Positions 1 through 9,272 of a DNA stretch of 64,000 nt are shown here, in pieces; position 1 is the first letter of the stretch; each line of letters opens with the position of its first letter. The translations under genes were made by a program, and so were the position numbers. Source of the stretch: Sporosarcina sp. NCCP-2222 (GTDB taxonomy: Bacteria > Bacillota > Bacilli > Bacillales_A > Planococcaceae); the NCBI RefSeq assembly GCF_023168145.1, contig NZ_BQYK01000003.1, positions 479,819 through 543,818 on the forward strand. Reading direction: 5' to 3'. Under the pieces are notes generated by a model. The model did no database searches, was not told the DNA's origin, and was given only the letters and a program-made list of their open reading frames with translations.

Positions 1-277
1 AAATCAATCCGAATGTACTGATGCTTCCGGAAATCCGTTTGATTATGAAAATAGCGCACCACCAATCGAAGCAGAACCAGGGAGCGAGTTCGAACTACTC
101 TTCTCTGAAACGCCATCCTCTATTTCGGTAGACTGGGTGAATAATCTTGAACACGAGACGCTTTCAGAGCGGTCCTCATTCTCCACTCCTTCTAAACCTG
201 GAACATATGGATATTCCGTTCACGCAAATTGGAATCAGGGAGATGTGACATTTCATTTTATCTTGCTTATCAAATGA
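1..277 (+). CDS. C-terminal part of an unidentified protein (cut by window edge)
   Basis: An open frame enters the window at the left edge (codons start at base 2) and ends at TGA 275-277, giving 91 residues. The fragment is hydrophilic with many Ser, Pro and Glu, and has alternating aromatic and polar stretches near its end (KPGTYGYSVHANW), which resembles a beta-sandwich or Ig-like fold. No membrane segment or catalytic motif is visible. The true start lies outside the window, so function cannot be judged. No terminator follows directly. Confidence 0.6.
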   Translation, partial: NQSECTDASGNPFDYENSAPPIEAEPGSEFELLFSETPSSISVDWVNNLEHETLSERSSFSTPSKPGTYGYSVHANWNQGDVTFHFILLIK

Positions 278-448
278 TTTGAGCCGAATGTCTTTTGTAA
301 CGGGTTTGAGAAAACAATAACAACAGCGTGTTAGGATATGAATCGTTGATCCTTTGTTTGCTGTTGCAATATGTTATTCGGCAGTGTCTGCTACTACTCT
401 ATAAGACGAAAACCAACACTAAATGTAAATTTTACAGTCGAGGAGGAG

Positions 449-907
449 TTGAAAATTAGGAAAATTGCTGTCATAGCATCATTTTTAGCTATAGGAATAC
501 TATTTGCAGCTAGCTCTGAAAAAGATAAAAAATTTCCAAATAACAACAACCAAGAAATGGTTGAAGAAGAAGGAGAATTAACGAGAGCTGAAGTTCAAGA
601 AGTGAATGAGGAAGAAAATCCGGTGGATGTAGTGACAATCACTGACCCCTCCAAATTAAATAAGATTAAAAAATCTTTTCAAAATGTAAAGTGGGAACCA
701 AATGTACAAGCAGAAATGGCAAGGGAACAAGATGTAATCGTTACACTGTTTTATTCTACCGATAAAAACACTCCCGAGAGACGTTATGAATATCGAATTT
801 GGTTTGAGGTTAAAACAGCTACCATTATCAGCAATAAGGAAAGTGAAGGCTTCGGCAGCTTAGATTGGGAAAATACTCAAAACCTTAAAAATGCCTTGGC
901 AAATTAA
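449..907 (+). CDS. Small exported or membrane-anchored hypothetical protein
   Basis: I do not recognise the family. The preferred start is TTG 449, because the peptide then opens with a short basic end (KIRK) and a hydrophobic stretch (IAVIASFLAIGILFAAS) typical of a signal peptide or anchor, followed by a Lys/Glu/Asn-rich linker and a soluble domain of about 100 residues. AGGAGG at 441-446 lies only 2 bases before this TTG but 8 bases before ATT 455, so a rare ATT start is possible. An ATG at 371 is in frame but has no ribosome site and would put a spurious tail before the signal sequence. The gene is AT-rich compared with the rest of the window. It is followed by a clear terminator. Confidence 0.6.
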   Translation: MKIRKIAVIASFLAIGILFAASSEKDKKFPNNNNQEMVEEEGELTRAEVQEVNEEENPVDVVTITDPSKLNKIKKSFQNVKWEPNVQAEMAREQDVIVTLFYSTDKNTPERRYEYRIWFEVKTATIISNKESEGFGSLDWENTQNLKNALAN

Positions 908-921
908 TTTCTTTATTTTAC

Positions 922-959
922 AAGAAAGCGCTCATAAAAAAATCTGAGCGCTTTTTCTT
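922..959 (+). terminator. Rho-independent terminator after the exported protein gene
   Basis: AGCGCTCA and TGAGCGCT form an 8-bp stem, extended by A/T pairs, followed by TTTTTCTT. It ends the gene stopping at 907 and may also serve the convergent DUF2339 gene. Confidence 0.8.
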
Positions 960-1020
960 GGTTTTATAAAGCTATTTAACTGTTGAAACATATGCAATCA
1001 AATCAGTCTGAAGCACTTGC

Positions 1021-3336
1021 TTAGGGGGTTGTCGACTCATCCTTCAATAAGGTCCTTGAGTAAAGCAAGCCGACAATACCGACGACAATAAATAAAATGG
1101 CACGGATGAATAGTGAGATGCTTGCCATATCAACGATGAACAGTTTGAGCAGGCTAAACCCGACTATAATTGCCCCAAGAATTTTGACAACCTTCCAATT
1201 CATGACTTTTCCGATGCTGAAAGAGATGAACGCAAAAGCCATTAGCAGGAATGTATGAACAAAAAGGATGTATTCCCATTCCCACTCGTAGCCGAACGCA
1301 ATCGTTAAGTACCATTTATTCAAGAAGATAAAATACAAGACTTGCATTGTGACAGCCAATGCCGGAACTACCTTTTTGAACCGCTCAGGCTTGAAATAGA
1401 ATTTCCCTTTTAAGATTGTCCGGAACAGATAGGATAAGCAAATGACGTAGACTATCTGGACAAACAGATTCAACCATAATCCATCAGTATTTGAGAAGTT
1501 CGTCAAGTTAAACAACAAGACAAACAATCCCAAAAGGAGTAATTCAATGACTGCCGCATGCGCCAAATAAATTCCGCGATGCCATTTAACAAAACTGAAC
1601 GTGATAACCATTGCGATTAAAAAAGCAAAGAAAAAGATATGCATGCTAGTTACCATATTAAAATCAAATGCAGTGATCAACAAGTTTGCCATATAACCGA
1701 CATAGATGAGCAAAACCAACTGTCCTGCAATGAAACTGATGTTGAGTAGCTTTTCTTGCCCCTTCAAGATGGAAGGTACATTCTGAGTCAATGAATAAAA
1801 AATTAAGACGATCGTATAGATAAAAATGGCCCAAATGAGATTTTCGATGGATACAAATGAATCAATATGGATTACGGTTAAAACCGCCAGCGCCACGATA
1901 CTATAAGCAAAAGCTCCGATGACCATCAAACGGATGGTGTCGAACCGAATACCAAGCCAAAGTCCGAGTGTTGCAATAACAAGCATCAGCGTCAATTGAA
2001 TGAGTGGTTCATCCAACCGGAATGAGAGAACCATTACGCTCGCAGCTATGATCGAAATTGCAGTAAAGATGCTCATTCCAAGGTTTTCACCCTTTTTGTA
2101 AGCGATTGCCGCTAGTATGCTGTAGAGTACAACTAAGAATCCATAGACAGCCAAACGCAATTCATACTCTAAAATCGCTACCCAAAATAACATAACGGCC
2201 GCATTGGCATAGAGCATAATTTCACTAGATACTGCTTTTTTGCTGAGCCCTCTCATATACGACACAAGCAACACAATGTGTTGAACCAAAACGGTGAGCA
2301 CGATGATATTCTTGTCGACAAAGAGGATATTCATAACCGTAAAGATGACGAGCGTCAGGTGGTACAAACTAAAGGAGACATAGAACGAATACGTATGCCC
2401 CTGCTTCAATGAAATGTAGAACAATGAGATAAACAACAATAACAGATAGATGGCGAACTGAATTGTGGTCGCATTCGTGTCCTCTAATAGGAAAGGAAGA
2501 AGAAAACCCGCGATGGCAGAGAACATCGTCAGCGTTTCGGATTTGAGTCGGCTAGATAACCAAAGGCCTGCAGCAATATAAGCGACAGCAATTAGGAATG
2601 CCACGATGTATGGAAAATACCCATAGAGATGATGTGCAGCAAATGTAGTTAATATGCCGAGTGCGATAAAACCACCTAATAATGTGAGCCCAAACGGAGC
2701 ACGGGAGTTTTGAATGTTTCTCATTCCTGCATAATAGAGAAGTGCTGTTCCGGCATAACCAAGGAGAATGCGCACCCAATCCGTTATCCAACCATTATCA
2801 AACGCAACTTTCAGTCCCCACAGGACACCTAACAGCAAGATGAACATAAAAACTCTTGGCAGCCAAAGACCGAGCATTCTTTCTAAATTGAAATCCGACT
2901 TCTCCGGCTTTTCGGCTGGTTGCGCCTGTGACTGAGTGAGCATTTCAGGCGGTTGCATTTCCGTTGATGATACGTTCTGTGGTGAAATTCCAGTTAGCCG
3001 TCCTGGCCCTGAATGCACAGTTTCCCCATGGATCTCTTCTGAAACTGGTTCAACGGCCTTCTCGTGAGTCTCCAACGGAACAGATGGTTGGTTATGCATG
3101 ATGTTTACAGGTTCTGCTGACTTGGCTAGTTCTACTGGTTCCGCTGACTTAAATGATTTTACCCGCTCTTCTAGTCCCGTTGGTTCTGCTGGTTGGAGTG
3201 GATCTTCTGCTTCGACTGGTTCTTCTGCTTCGATTGATTGACTGCTTTCCTTCTCAGCCAATTCTTTTTTTAAGTGCAGTAATTCCTCCTCCAACTCAGA
3301 CATTCTTTTTTGAATCCCATCGAAATCCTTGGACAA
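1021..3336 (-). CDS. DUF2339 family large polytopic membrane protein
   Basis: This 771-residue protein belongs by architecture to the DUF2339 predicted membrane proteins, whose function is unknown. The N-terminus (about 1-30) is a charged coiled coil. Residues 35-150 are a Pro/Glu/Ala-rich linker with repeated AEPVE-like units. From about 155 to the end there are some 18-20 closely packed hydrophobic segments. The start is TTG (3334-3336) behind AAAGGGG. The gene stands alone, convergent with the small gene upstream and separated from cotJC by 330 bases. The family call rests on architecture and general similarity; no reaction can be proposed. Confidence 0.8.
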   Translation of the reverse strand: MSKDFDGIQKRMSELEEELLHLKKELAEKESSQSIEAEEPVEAEDPLQPAEPTGLEERVKSFKSAEPVELAKSAEPVNIMHNQPSVPLETHEKAVEPVSEEIHGETVHSGPGRLTGISPQNVSSTEMQPPEMLTQSQAQPAEKPEKSDFNLERMLGLWLPRVFMFILLLGVLWGLKVAFDNGWITDWVRILLGYAGTALLYYAGMRNIQNSRAPFGLTLLGGFIALGILTTFAAHHLYGYFPYIVAFLIAVAYIAAGLWLSSRLKSETLTMFSAIAGFLLPFLLEDTNATTIQFAIYLLLLFISLFYISLKQGHTYSFYVSFSLYHLTLVIFTVMNILFVDKNIIVLTVLVQHIVLLVSYMRGLSKKAVSSEIMLYANAAVMLFWVAILEYELRLAVYGFLVVLYSILAAIAYKKGENLGMSIFTAISIIAASVMVLSFRLDEPLIQLTLMLVIATLGLWLGIRFDTIRLMVIGAFAYSIVALAVLTVIHIDSFVSIENLIWAIFIYTIVLIFYSLTQNVPSILKGQEKLLNISFIAGQLVLLIYVGYMANLLITAFDFNMVTSMHIFFFAFLIAMVITFSFVKWHRGIYLAHAAVIELLLLGLFVLLFNLTNFSNTDGLWLNLFVQIVYVICLSYLFRTILKGKFYFKPERFKKVVPALAVTMQVLYFIFLNKWYLTIAFGYEWEWEYILFVHTFLLMAFAFISFSIGKVMNWKVVKILGAIIVGFSLLKLFIVDMASISLFIRAILFIVVGIVGLLYSRTLLKDESTTP

Positions 3337-3668
3337 TTGTTACACCCCTTTACTGTGTAGTTAACATGTCTGCTGATGACCGTACATATCATTGAAAAAG
3401 TGAATAGAGAACGTTTAGCCGAACTCTATAAAATGGCTGAAATTATTGTATCACAATCTTCCAATTTATTATGTTATTAACTAACAAACTAGTATTTTAG
3501 TAACTGCAATTGTTCTGCATCACATTCTAAAAGCATGTTTGAAGTGAGTCAGCCAACCATACTAAATGACTAGTAAACTTTCGAAATCGCCATATACATA
3601 AAAAATGTGCAGACAATTGATAGCATTGTCTACACTAAGGGCTTTTTTATCATAACCGAAGACTATGG
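3337..3668. other. Non-coding gap between DUF2339 gene and cotJC
   Basis: AT-rich, with no convincing open frame. It holds the 5' leader of the DUF2339 gene and, at its right end, the cotJC terminator. Nothing else stands out. Confidence 0.5.
3601..3636 (-). terminator. Terminator of the cotJ operon
   Basis: On the minus strand GTGTAGACAAT pairs with ATTGTCTGCAC around a 7-base loop, followed by ATTTTTT. Confidence 0.75.
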
Positions 3669-4238
3669 TTAGAAAAACTTCTTCCGGTCCCGTTCTTCTT
3701 TTAAGATTTCAACCGATTCTCTAAATCTCAGAGAATGTACATTTTCCCGCTCGCGCAAGAAACGCAGCGAATCGTTTAGCGATGTATCATCTGACACATC
3801 AATGATCCATTGGTAAGTGGCTCTGGCTTTCTCTTCTGCTGCGATGTCTTCATAGAGGTCCGCTATTGGGTCGCCCTTTGCTTGGATATAGGTTGCGGTG
3901 AAAGGAACATTACCAGCATTCTCATAAAAAAGATCGTGCCCATGGTTTACAAAATGCGCACCGAGACCAGCTTCCACCAATTGTTCAGGTGTTGCGTCTT
4001 TTGTCAGTTTATATATCATCGTTGCAATCATTTCAAGATGAGAAAATTCTTCCGTGGCAATATCATTTAACACACCGATTACCTTGTCAGGAACCGTATA
4101 ACGCTGATTCATATACCGAAGTGCAGCAGCAAGCTCCCCGTCCGCACCTCCATATTGCTCCATTAAATACCTCGCTAGCTTTGGATTGCATGTGTCCACT
4201 TTGACCGGGTAAAGTAGTTTCTTTTCATAAACCCACAT
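3669..4238 (-). CDS. cotJC: Spore coat protein CotJC, manganese-catalase-like
   Basis: Last gene of cotJABC. CotJC is a spore coat component of the manganese (non-heme) catalase family. The 189 residues match the B. subtilis length. The four-helix metal-site pattern is visible: Glu in GELAAALRY, EEFSHLEM, EEKARATYQ and ERENVHSLRF supply the expected Glu/His ligands. The gene starts 15 bases after cotJB. Expression in the mother cell is expected from the sigma-E-like promoter ahead of cotJA. Whether it has catalase activity cannot be told from sequence. Confidence 0.95.
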   Translation of the reverse strand: MWVYEKKLLYPVKVDTCNPKLARYLMEQYGGADGELAAALRYMNQRYTVPDKVIGVLNDIATEEFSHLEMIATMIYKLTKDATPEQLVEAGLGAHFVNHGHDLFYENAGNVPFTATYIQAKGDPIADLYEDIAAEEKARATYQWIIDVSDDTSLNDSLRFLRERENVHSLRFRESVEILKEERDRKKFF

Positions 4239-4253
4239 ATCGGTCCCCTTTCT

Positions 4254-4523
4254 TCACCTTTGCCATGGCCATGGAGTCTGATTCCAACGCCAGCCGGCTT
4301 CAATTGCCTGTTCAGTCGGGATGGAAGCCAGAGAGAGCGGACCGTATCGACTTTCGTACTGATGCCTGATCTTTGAAGCCCGCTTGATCGCCTCTCTCCA
4401 CTGATCCAAGGCATCCTGATCGTCGGGATGAGTGTCAGTATAGAGGGTTAATTCCACAACGACAAAATCAGCTTCCTGCAGTTGCAGCATCAGTGCGCGT
4501 TCCTCTTCAAACGCAGGATTCAC
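4254..4523 (-). CDS. cotJB: Spore coat protein CotJB
   Basis: An 89-residue coat protein, the middle gene of the cotJ operon. It overlaps the end of cotJA by 4 bases (ATGA), so the two are probably translationally coupled. It is mostly helical and acidic at the N-terminus (FEEERALMLQLQEADF), with the conserved pattern D-Q-x-A-L-D-x-W in the middle. B. subtilis CotJB is of similar size and is needed for CotJC and CotJA assembly in the coat. Confidence 0.93.
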   Translation of the reverse strand: MNPAFEEERALMLQLQEADFVVVELTLYTDTHPDDQDALDQWREAIKRASKIRHQYESRYGPLSLASIPTEQAIEAGWRWNQTPWPWQR

Positions 4524-4753
4524 GATATTCCCTCCTCCCGTGAAAATCCATCAACTAAAGCTGGCCAAAGAGAACCTTGGAATAATGCTTGAGCCGGGGT
4601 ATATTGCGGAAGACCCGGCGGCTGGAAATTCATGAAAACTTGGGGAGGCAAGACAAACTTCTTAACGAGAATCGGTGGACAAGGATCTAAAGGTGAAACA
4701 TAGGGCCTGTAACTTCCCCGGAAAGACGGGTGCTCCAAATCATCACTCCTCAC
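4520..4753 (-). CDS. cotJA: Spore coat protein CotJA
   Basis: A 77-residue first gene of the cotJ operon. It is Pro-rich (PYVSPLDPCPPI, LPPQVFMNFQPPGLPQYTP), as in CotJA proteins, with the conserved ending region TPAQALFQGSLWPAL. Its ribosome site GAGGAGTG lies just before the ATG. It overlaps cotJB by 4 bases. Coat proteins of this group are made in the mother cell. Confidence 0.92.
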   Translation of the reverse strand: MRSDDLEHPSFRGSYRPYVSPLDPCPPILVKKFVLPPQVFMNFQPPGLPQYTPAQALFQGSLWPALVDGFSREEGIS

Positions 4754-4756
4754 GCT

Positions 4757-4786
4757 ATCGTATGCAGGCAGTGCATGTCTGATTCA
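4757..4786 (-). promoter_or_regulatory. Possible sigma-E promoter of cotJABC
   Basis: On the minus strand TGAATCA (4780-4786), a 15-base spacer and CATACGAT (4757-4764) resemble the sigma-E pattern (KMATATT / CATACANT, from memory). The cotJ operon is sigma-E dependent in B. subtilis, which supports the reading. Confidence 0.5.
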
Positions 4787-4807
4787 CCCGCCCAAGCTGC
4801 GGACAAT

Positions 4808-5341
4808 CTAATTTTTTACTTTGCTCATCATCTTTTTAATGATCCTAATTTGGCCCCGGTGGCTTAGCTCGTCCTCAAAGACATGGAACCATTTGAAATA
4901 GTTATTGGCTGGGAGATCCCACCAAAACGACTGCTGTTCAAATAGCCAGGAATCTGGCAATTTCTTAAATGTCTCGATGGTGTGCTGTCTTGTTTCTTCC
5001 AAGGCAGCCAAATAGTACTCGATTGAATTTCCTTTTATCTGTTCACGGGCTGGCGCTCCTAAATCCATGGCGGGATTCACCAATTGAATATCCTCCTCCG
5101 TAAAATCCCGGTTTTCAAATGTCATGATTTGATAAGCCTTTTCCACAGACACCATATGGGCAAGCAGCATGCCGATCGAATTGGCATCATCGTCATATAA
5201 ATAATCAAGTTCTTCTACCGTCAATCCTTGTACTTCGTCTAACGTTGTATCCCTTGTATAATTCATCATGGAAACCAGCTTGCTGAATTCTTCAGTTAAT
5301 CCATCTTTTTTATCAATCAATAATAGAGTTTCATCTTTCAA
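4808..5341 (-). CDS. DinB / DUF664 family protein
   Basis: A 177-residue DinB-type four-helix bundle protein; such proteins often bind a metal through three His and include thiol-dependent S-transferases. The His in MLLAHMVSVEK (about 66) and the pair in FHVFEDELSHRGQI (about 155-166) fit the usual triad. The gene is last in a tight minus-strand operon with an APH(6)-type kinase (17-base gap), a broken hydrolase and a GNAT. A role in detoxification of a small molecule is possible but only inferred from these partners. Confidence 0.8.
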   Translation of the reverse strand: MKDETLLLIDKKDGLTEEFSKLVSMMNYTRDTTLDEVQGLTVEELDYLYDDDANSIGMLLAHMVSVEKAYQIMTFENRDFTEEDIQLVNPAMDLGAPAREQIKGNSIEYYLAALEETRQHTIETFKKLPDSWLFEQQSFWWDLPANNYFKWFHVFEDELSHRGQIRIIKKMMSKVKN

Positions 5342-5358
5342 TTACGTTCTCTCCTTTT

Positions 5359-6282
5359 TTATAAAGTGATCGCATTGATCCGCTTTTCTTCAAGCAACTC
5401 ATTGAACCAGACAGCGCATTGATAAGTATCTTGCCAATCGGACTGATCTTCTATTGCCCAGCAGGCATATAAGGTAGACAAACCAACAGCAGTTTCCAGC
5501 AACCGGATTTGATCGATGTGCAATTCCTCACTGATGCGATTGACGCGGTACTCAAGCAGCGTACGAGGATCCGGTTTCTCCATCAAATGATTGATCATAA
5601 ACGAAACCAAATCGAAGCATGGATCACCGCCTACCCCTTTCGGATCGATTGCTAACCAGCCCCGCTCCTCAGAATAGAGGATGTTCTCATGATGTAAATC
5701 GCCATGCAGAAGCTCATGCCGCTCGGGTTCCTCCATGTTTTTATAAATATATTCCTGAGCTCTGTTAATAAATTCTATCGGAATTTCCTGATTGCCGTTT
5801 GCCTGAGCTGCATAAGTAGTCAACGAACCCGCCCAATCTGTAATCATTGGGATCTGACGTTCAGTCGGTAATTCCCGGCGTATCGCTTTCCATGTATCTA
5901 GAAAAATACGGACGACTTCTTCTTCGTCTAGCAGATCCGATAGCATCGTACCCGGCGATAGTCTTTCGAGAAGCATAACCCCTTCCTCCCGGTCCGCCTT
6001 TACTAATCTCGCACATCCCTTTCCATCGTACTGCCGGACGGTATCCATCTCATTCCGGCAATCAAAATTGGGAACCCCTAGTTTCAAGACGAAAGGCTGT
6101 CCCTGCGTATCCTCAACGAACAGTACGTAATTATAGGATAAATTCGTAAACGGCCCTTGGATGGTCAATCCCCATTGTTTCGCATAATGAGCGACTTTCT
6201 CAGGTAGTGCTGCGAGCCATTTTTCACCTTCTTCCCGAAAACAACCAATAATTTTTTGTTGGAACTCAACAGGTATATCCAT
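5359..6282 (-). CDS. APH(6)/hydroxyurea-type phosphotransferase family protein
   Basis: A 307-residue kinase-fold protein resembling the aminoglycoside O-6/hydroxyurea phosphotransferase family (streptomycin kinases). The catalytic loop HGDLHHENIL (about 193-202) gives the HxDxxxxN motif, and AIDPKG (about 212-217) gives the metal-binding Asp. The N-lobe shows FVLKLGVP with the ATP-binding Lys. The substrate cannot be read from sequence; many chromosomal members in bacilli do not confer measurable resistance. It lies between the broken hydrolase (23-base gap) and the DinB gene, in the same direction. Confidence 0.85.
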   Translation of the reverse strand: MDIPVEFQQKIIGCFREEGEKWLAALPEKVAHYAKQWGLTIQGPFTNLSYNYVLFVEDTQGQPFVLKLGVPNFDCRNEMDTVRQYDGKGCARLVKADREEGVMLLERLSPGTMLSDLLDEEEVVRIFLDTWKAIRRELPTERQIPMITDWAGSLTTYAAQANGNQEIPIEFINRAQEYIYKNMEEPERHELLHGDLHHENILYSEERGWLAIDPKGVGGDPCFDLVSFMINHLMEKPDPRTLLEYRVNRISEELHIDQIRLLETAVGLSTLYACWAIEDQSDWQDTYQCAVWFNELLEEKRINAITL

Positions 6283-6305
6283 AAAAATTTTTCCACCTCT
6301 CGTAA

Positions 6306-7045
6306 TTAGGTTGAAGCTATTTTGTTTATAAAGCTCTCAACAATTTTTGAGTAGAGCAATGGCTGGTCTTGGTGCACAAGGTGGCCGGCAAAAGGAAGAA
6401 CCGCTACATGAAAATTTTCGTTCCTCTTTGGGTACTCGATAACTCCCATTACTTCATGCGCTTTGTCTTCGCCTACCAGAAGAAGAGAAGGGCACTGAAT
6501 GGAGTGAATCTCGCCAGTTTCCTCAAAAGGATACCAATCCGTTTCGATTGATTCCTTTAAAAATTTCTTCCAATCGGACAGATGCAGCTGACTAAAGTAT
6601 TGGACAATCTGCTCGTCCAAAAGCATAGCCACTTGGTTGGCTGCATCTTTTTCACATAAGACATTCCAATTATCCGGTCTTGTTGACGTGATGCCTGAGA
6701 TAATCAAGCTGCTTAATCGGTCTAAATGAATCTTGGCGAACTTCAATCCGATTAACGCTCCTAACGAACATCCAATCAGATGCGCTTTTTCAATTCCTAA
6801 GCTATCATTCCTAAGCTATCCATTGTTTCGATTAAATCAGTGACACTATCGGAAAAGTAAGTGGAGAACGCTACATCTTGTACATAAGATTTCCCGTGGC
6901 CCCGCAAGTCCGGAGCATAGACTTTGTAGTGTCCCTTAAAATATTCTTGCTGAAATAAAAAATCCGTCTGTCCAGTTTGTAATCCGGTATGCAGAAAAAC
7001 CAGAGATTCCTTGCCATCACCAGAGACGGTGAAGTGCAAGCGCAT
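6306..7045 (-). pseudogene. Alpha/beta hydrolase, frameshifted by a 14-bp tandem duplication
   Basis: Two adjacent frames encode one alpha/beta hydrolase. Bases 6797-7045 give the N-terminal half (oxyanion region FLHTGLQTG, then DLRGHGKS). Bases 6306-6746 give the C-terminal half with an LLVGEDKAHE acid region and a catalytic-His motif, FAGHLVHQD. Between them the 14 bases at 6793-6806 are repeated exactly at 6807-6820. Removing one copy joins the frames and restores the strand and nucleophile elbow LIGCSLGALIG (GxSxG). As it stands, translation stops soon after SLGMIA, before the nucleophile. The gene starts 4 bases after the GNAT gene, inside a four-gene operon. The change could be a recent mutation, a reversible slippage variant or a sequencing error. 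Confidence 0.9.
6793..6820 (-). repeat. Exact 14-bp tandem duplication inside the hydrolase gene
   Basis: The unit ATTCCTAAGCTATC occurs twice back to back with no mismatch. Fourteen is not a multiple of three, so the second copy shifts the frame. Confidence 0.97.
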
Positions 7046-7049
7046 CGTA

Positions 7050-7568
7050 TTACCCTTTCTGCATCAAAATGCGATGATCCTTCCAACCATATGCAATCTC
7101 CAGGAGCTCTTCCCCGCTAATCGTAATAGTTGTACTGTCGATGACCTCACCGCCGAGACGCTCATAAAATTGCTTGGAAGGATTCTTATCCAACACCCAA
7201 ACGAGCATGGAGGTAATACCCATTTGGTCCAACTCTTTTGATATCGCCCTAACGAGCTCGGAGCCAATGTTCTTTCCTTGTGCTTCCTCCAGCAAATAAA
7301 TTGCATACAATTCACCGGTATAATCAGCATATTTCCCGGATCGTTCTTTTCCACCTGTCGCAAACCCGACAATCTTCCCATTTTCATCCTCAGCGACATA
7401 TAATGGATTACCTCCGATCGCCCGGTTCCACATTTCGGCACGCTCTTCATACGATAAACTTTCAAGATAGGAATCCGGAACAATTCCTTTATATGTTGTG
7501 CGCCAACTGTCGACATGCACAGTCGCAATCCCTTCTGCATCTCCCTGCTGAGCTTTCCGTATCATCAA
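7050..7568 (-). CDS. GNAT family N-acetyltransferase
   Basis: A 172-residue GNAT protein and the first gene of the operon running down to 4808. It shows the N-terminal substrate-side helix AIATVHVDSWRTTYKGI-like region, the beta-strand LYVAEDENGKIVGFATGG, and the acetyl-CoA pyrophosphate loop in LLEEAQGKNIGSELV (Q/R-x-x-G-x-G/A type). LDKNPSKQFYERLGG is the usual C-terminal motif. Two starts are possible: TTG 7568 or ATG 7565; the ATG is better spaced from AAGGGGG. The acyl acceptor is unknown. Confidence 0.85.
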   Translation of the reverse strand: MMIRKAQQGDAEGIATVHVDSWRTTYKGIVPDSYLESLSYEERAEMWNRAIGGNPLYVAEDENGKIVGFATGGKERSGKYADYTGELYAIYLLEEAQGKNIGSELVRAISKELDQMGITSMLVWVLDKNPSKQFYERLGGEVIDSTTITISGEELLEIAYGWKDHRILMQKG

Positions 7569-7871
7569 CTCGCCCCCTTTCTTTCCATCTATTTCTAGTT
7601 TACAATACTTTCATAATAAACAGAAGAACAGCACGATTATTTGTTGTCGGCCGCTTCAGCTCGGATATCGGCCAACCATCAGCAGTGACCGTACATACTG
7701 CTACCAGAATCATTCACTTTGCCTAGTTATTTTTTTTGCGCCGAAAGTTCTTTTAACACAAACCAAAAAGACAGCTTCTCGATCTGAAACGAACGAGATG
7801 CCGCCTTTGTGTAGCATTCCAAGTCATATGGTCAATTCCCTCTTTCAATCAGCAATCGATCCCATCTTATC
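7569..7871. other. Non-coding gap upstream of the GNAT operon
   Basis: Holds the 5' region of the GNAT operon and the spoVR terminator at 7765-7805. No gene is supported. Confidence 0.5.
7765..7805 (-). terminator. Terminator after spoVR
   Basis: As minus-strand RNA a 12-position stem (11 pairs counting G-U) encloses a 12-base loop and is followed by UUUUU. Confidence 0.65.
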
Positions 7872-9272
7872 TTAGGCATACCGCCGATGTATTTTCTTGC
7901 CGTCATATGAAAAGACGAGCTGCTTATCATCGACATACGTTTCTAGATGGACAATGCGTCCCCATAACTGATGTATATAGGGAAGGACATTTTCAAGGTA
8001 TTGAAAATCAAGTTCCAATCCTTCATAACGGTGCACCAAATAGAGTTCTCCGTTTCTAACATAGTCACCATCCTGGACGACGATATATGGAAATCCACCG
8101 TTCACGCGGTTCGCAACAATTTGGTCCCGAACGGCTTCATATTGTTTGTCTGTAATTTTGTATTCATTGCCGCTCTTTTGAAAGATATAAAGATCTTCTT
8201 GTTTCATTAAATCCTTTGTTAAAAAGTTTCGGATGAAAGAGATATCAGAATCCATTTCCCTCACTTGAAAGATCTTTTCTCGTCCTGAATTAGGCTGGAT
8301 GCCTAGCTCTTTCATTTCCTCTGTTGGATGATCAAATCGCTTTTCAATATCCTCAAATATCTTTAATCCTAAATGATAGGGGTTGATTGATGTTTTCGAA
8401 GGCTGTATCACATTGGCGTTCAGAGTGGCAAACTCTATCGTTTCATCAGAGTCTAAATCTAATTCCCTCATGATCCGCTGATGCCAGAAGGTGGCCCAGC
8501 CTTCGTTCATAATTTTTGTCGACAGTTGCGGCCAAAAATAGAGCATTTCCTCTCGCAGCATCGTCAATATATCCCGTTGCCACTCCTCCAGCTCATCGCT
8601 GTATTGCAGGATAAATAACAGAAGATCTTTTTCCGGTGCTGGTGGGATGCGCTTTCGTTTTGGACTTTTCGTTCTCGGTTGGATTGTTCGGCGATCGAGT
8701 GCCCAAAGATCATCATATGGGGTGATCACTTTCACCTCATTCTCCTCTTCCTCTTCATCCAGCAGATCGATGTTTTTCATTAAGGAGGGATCGATATGCT
8801 CTTGGATGGCGAGGACGGCATCGAGAAAACGCTCGACTTCTTCTTTTCCGTGTACCATTTCATACTGTGCGATCCGTTCAGCGGTCGCTGTCATACTTTC
8901 CACCATGTCCCGCCGGGTGTTCGAAAAATGTACGTTGTTCTTGAAAAAGTCGCAGTGGGCGAGCACATGGGCAACAATCAGTTTGTTTTGAATCAAGCTA
9001 TTTGTATTAAGCAAAAATGCATAGCAAGGATTCGAATTGATGACGAGTTCATATATTTGGCTGAGTCCTAAATCATATTGCAGCTTCATCTTATGAAATT
9101 GTTTTCCAAAGCTCCAGTGGGTGAACCGGGTCGGCATGCCGTAGGCTCCAAATGTATAGATAATATCAGCTGGACAAATTTCGTAACGCATAGGGTAAAA
9201 GTCGAGTCCGAAACCGGTTGCAATCTCCGTGATTTCATCTATTGCCCGTTCCAAATCCTTAAATGGCTTCAT
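7872..9272 (-). CDS. spoVR: SpoVR family sporulation protein
   Basis: At 466 residues it matches B. subtilis SpoVR (about 468), a protein linked to spore cortex formation. Typical stretches are present: [33 protein letters not shown] and the [12 protein letters not shown] motif early in the protein, and [13 protein letters not shown] near the end. The start overlaps the yhbH stop by 4 bases, so the two are transcribed and probably translated together. SpoVR, YhbH and PrkA form a widely conserved trio, here in adjacent minus-strand units. Biochemical activity is not known. Confidence 0.95.
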   Translation of the reverse strand: MKPFKDLERAIDEITEIATGFGLDFYPMRYEICPADIIYTFGAYGMPTRFTHWSFGKQFHKMKLQYDLGLSQIYELVINSNPCYAFLLNTNSLIQNKLIVAHVLAHCDFFKNNVHFSNTRRDMVESMTATAERIAQYEMVHGKEEVERFLDAVLAIQEHIDPSLMKNIDLLDEEEEENEVKVITPYDDLWALDRRTIQPRTKSPKRKRIPPAPEKDLLLFILQYSDELEEWQRDILTMLREEMLYFWPQLSTKIMNEGWATFWHQRIMRELDLDSDETIEFATLNANVIQPSKTSINPYHLGLKIFEDIEKRFDHPTEEMKELGIQPNSGREKIFQVREMDSDISFIRNFLTKDLMKQEDLYIFQKSGNEYKITDKQYEAVRDQIVANRVNGGFPYIVVQDGDYVRNGELYLVHRYEGLELDFQYLENVLPYIHQLWGRIVHLETYVDDKQLVFSYDGKKIHRRYA

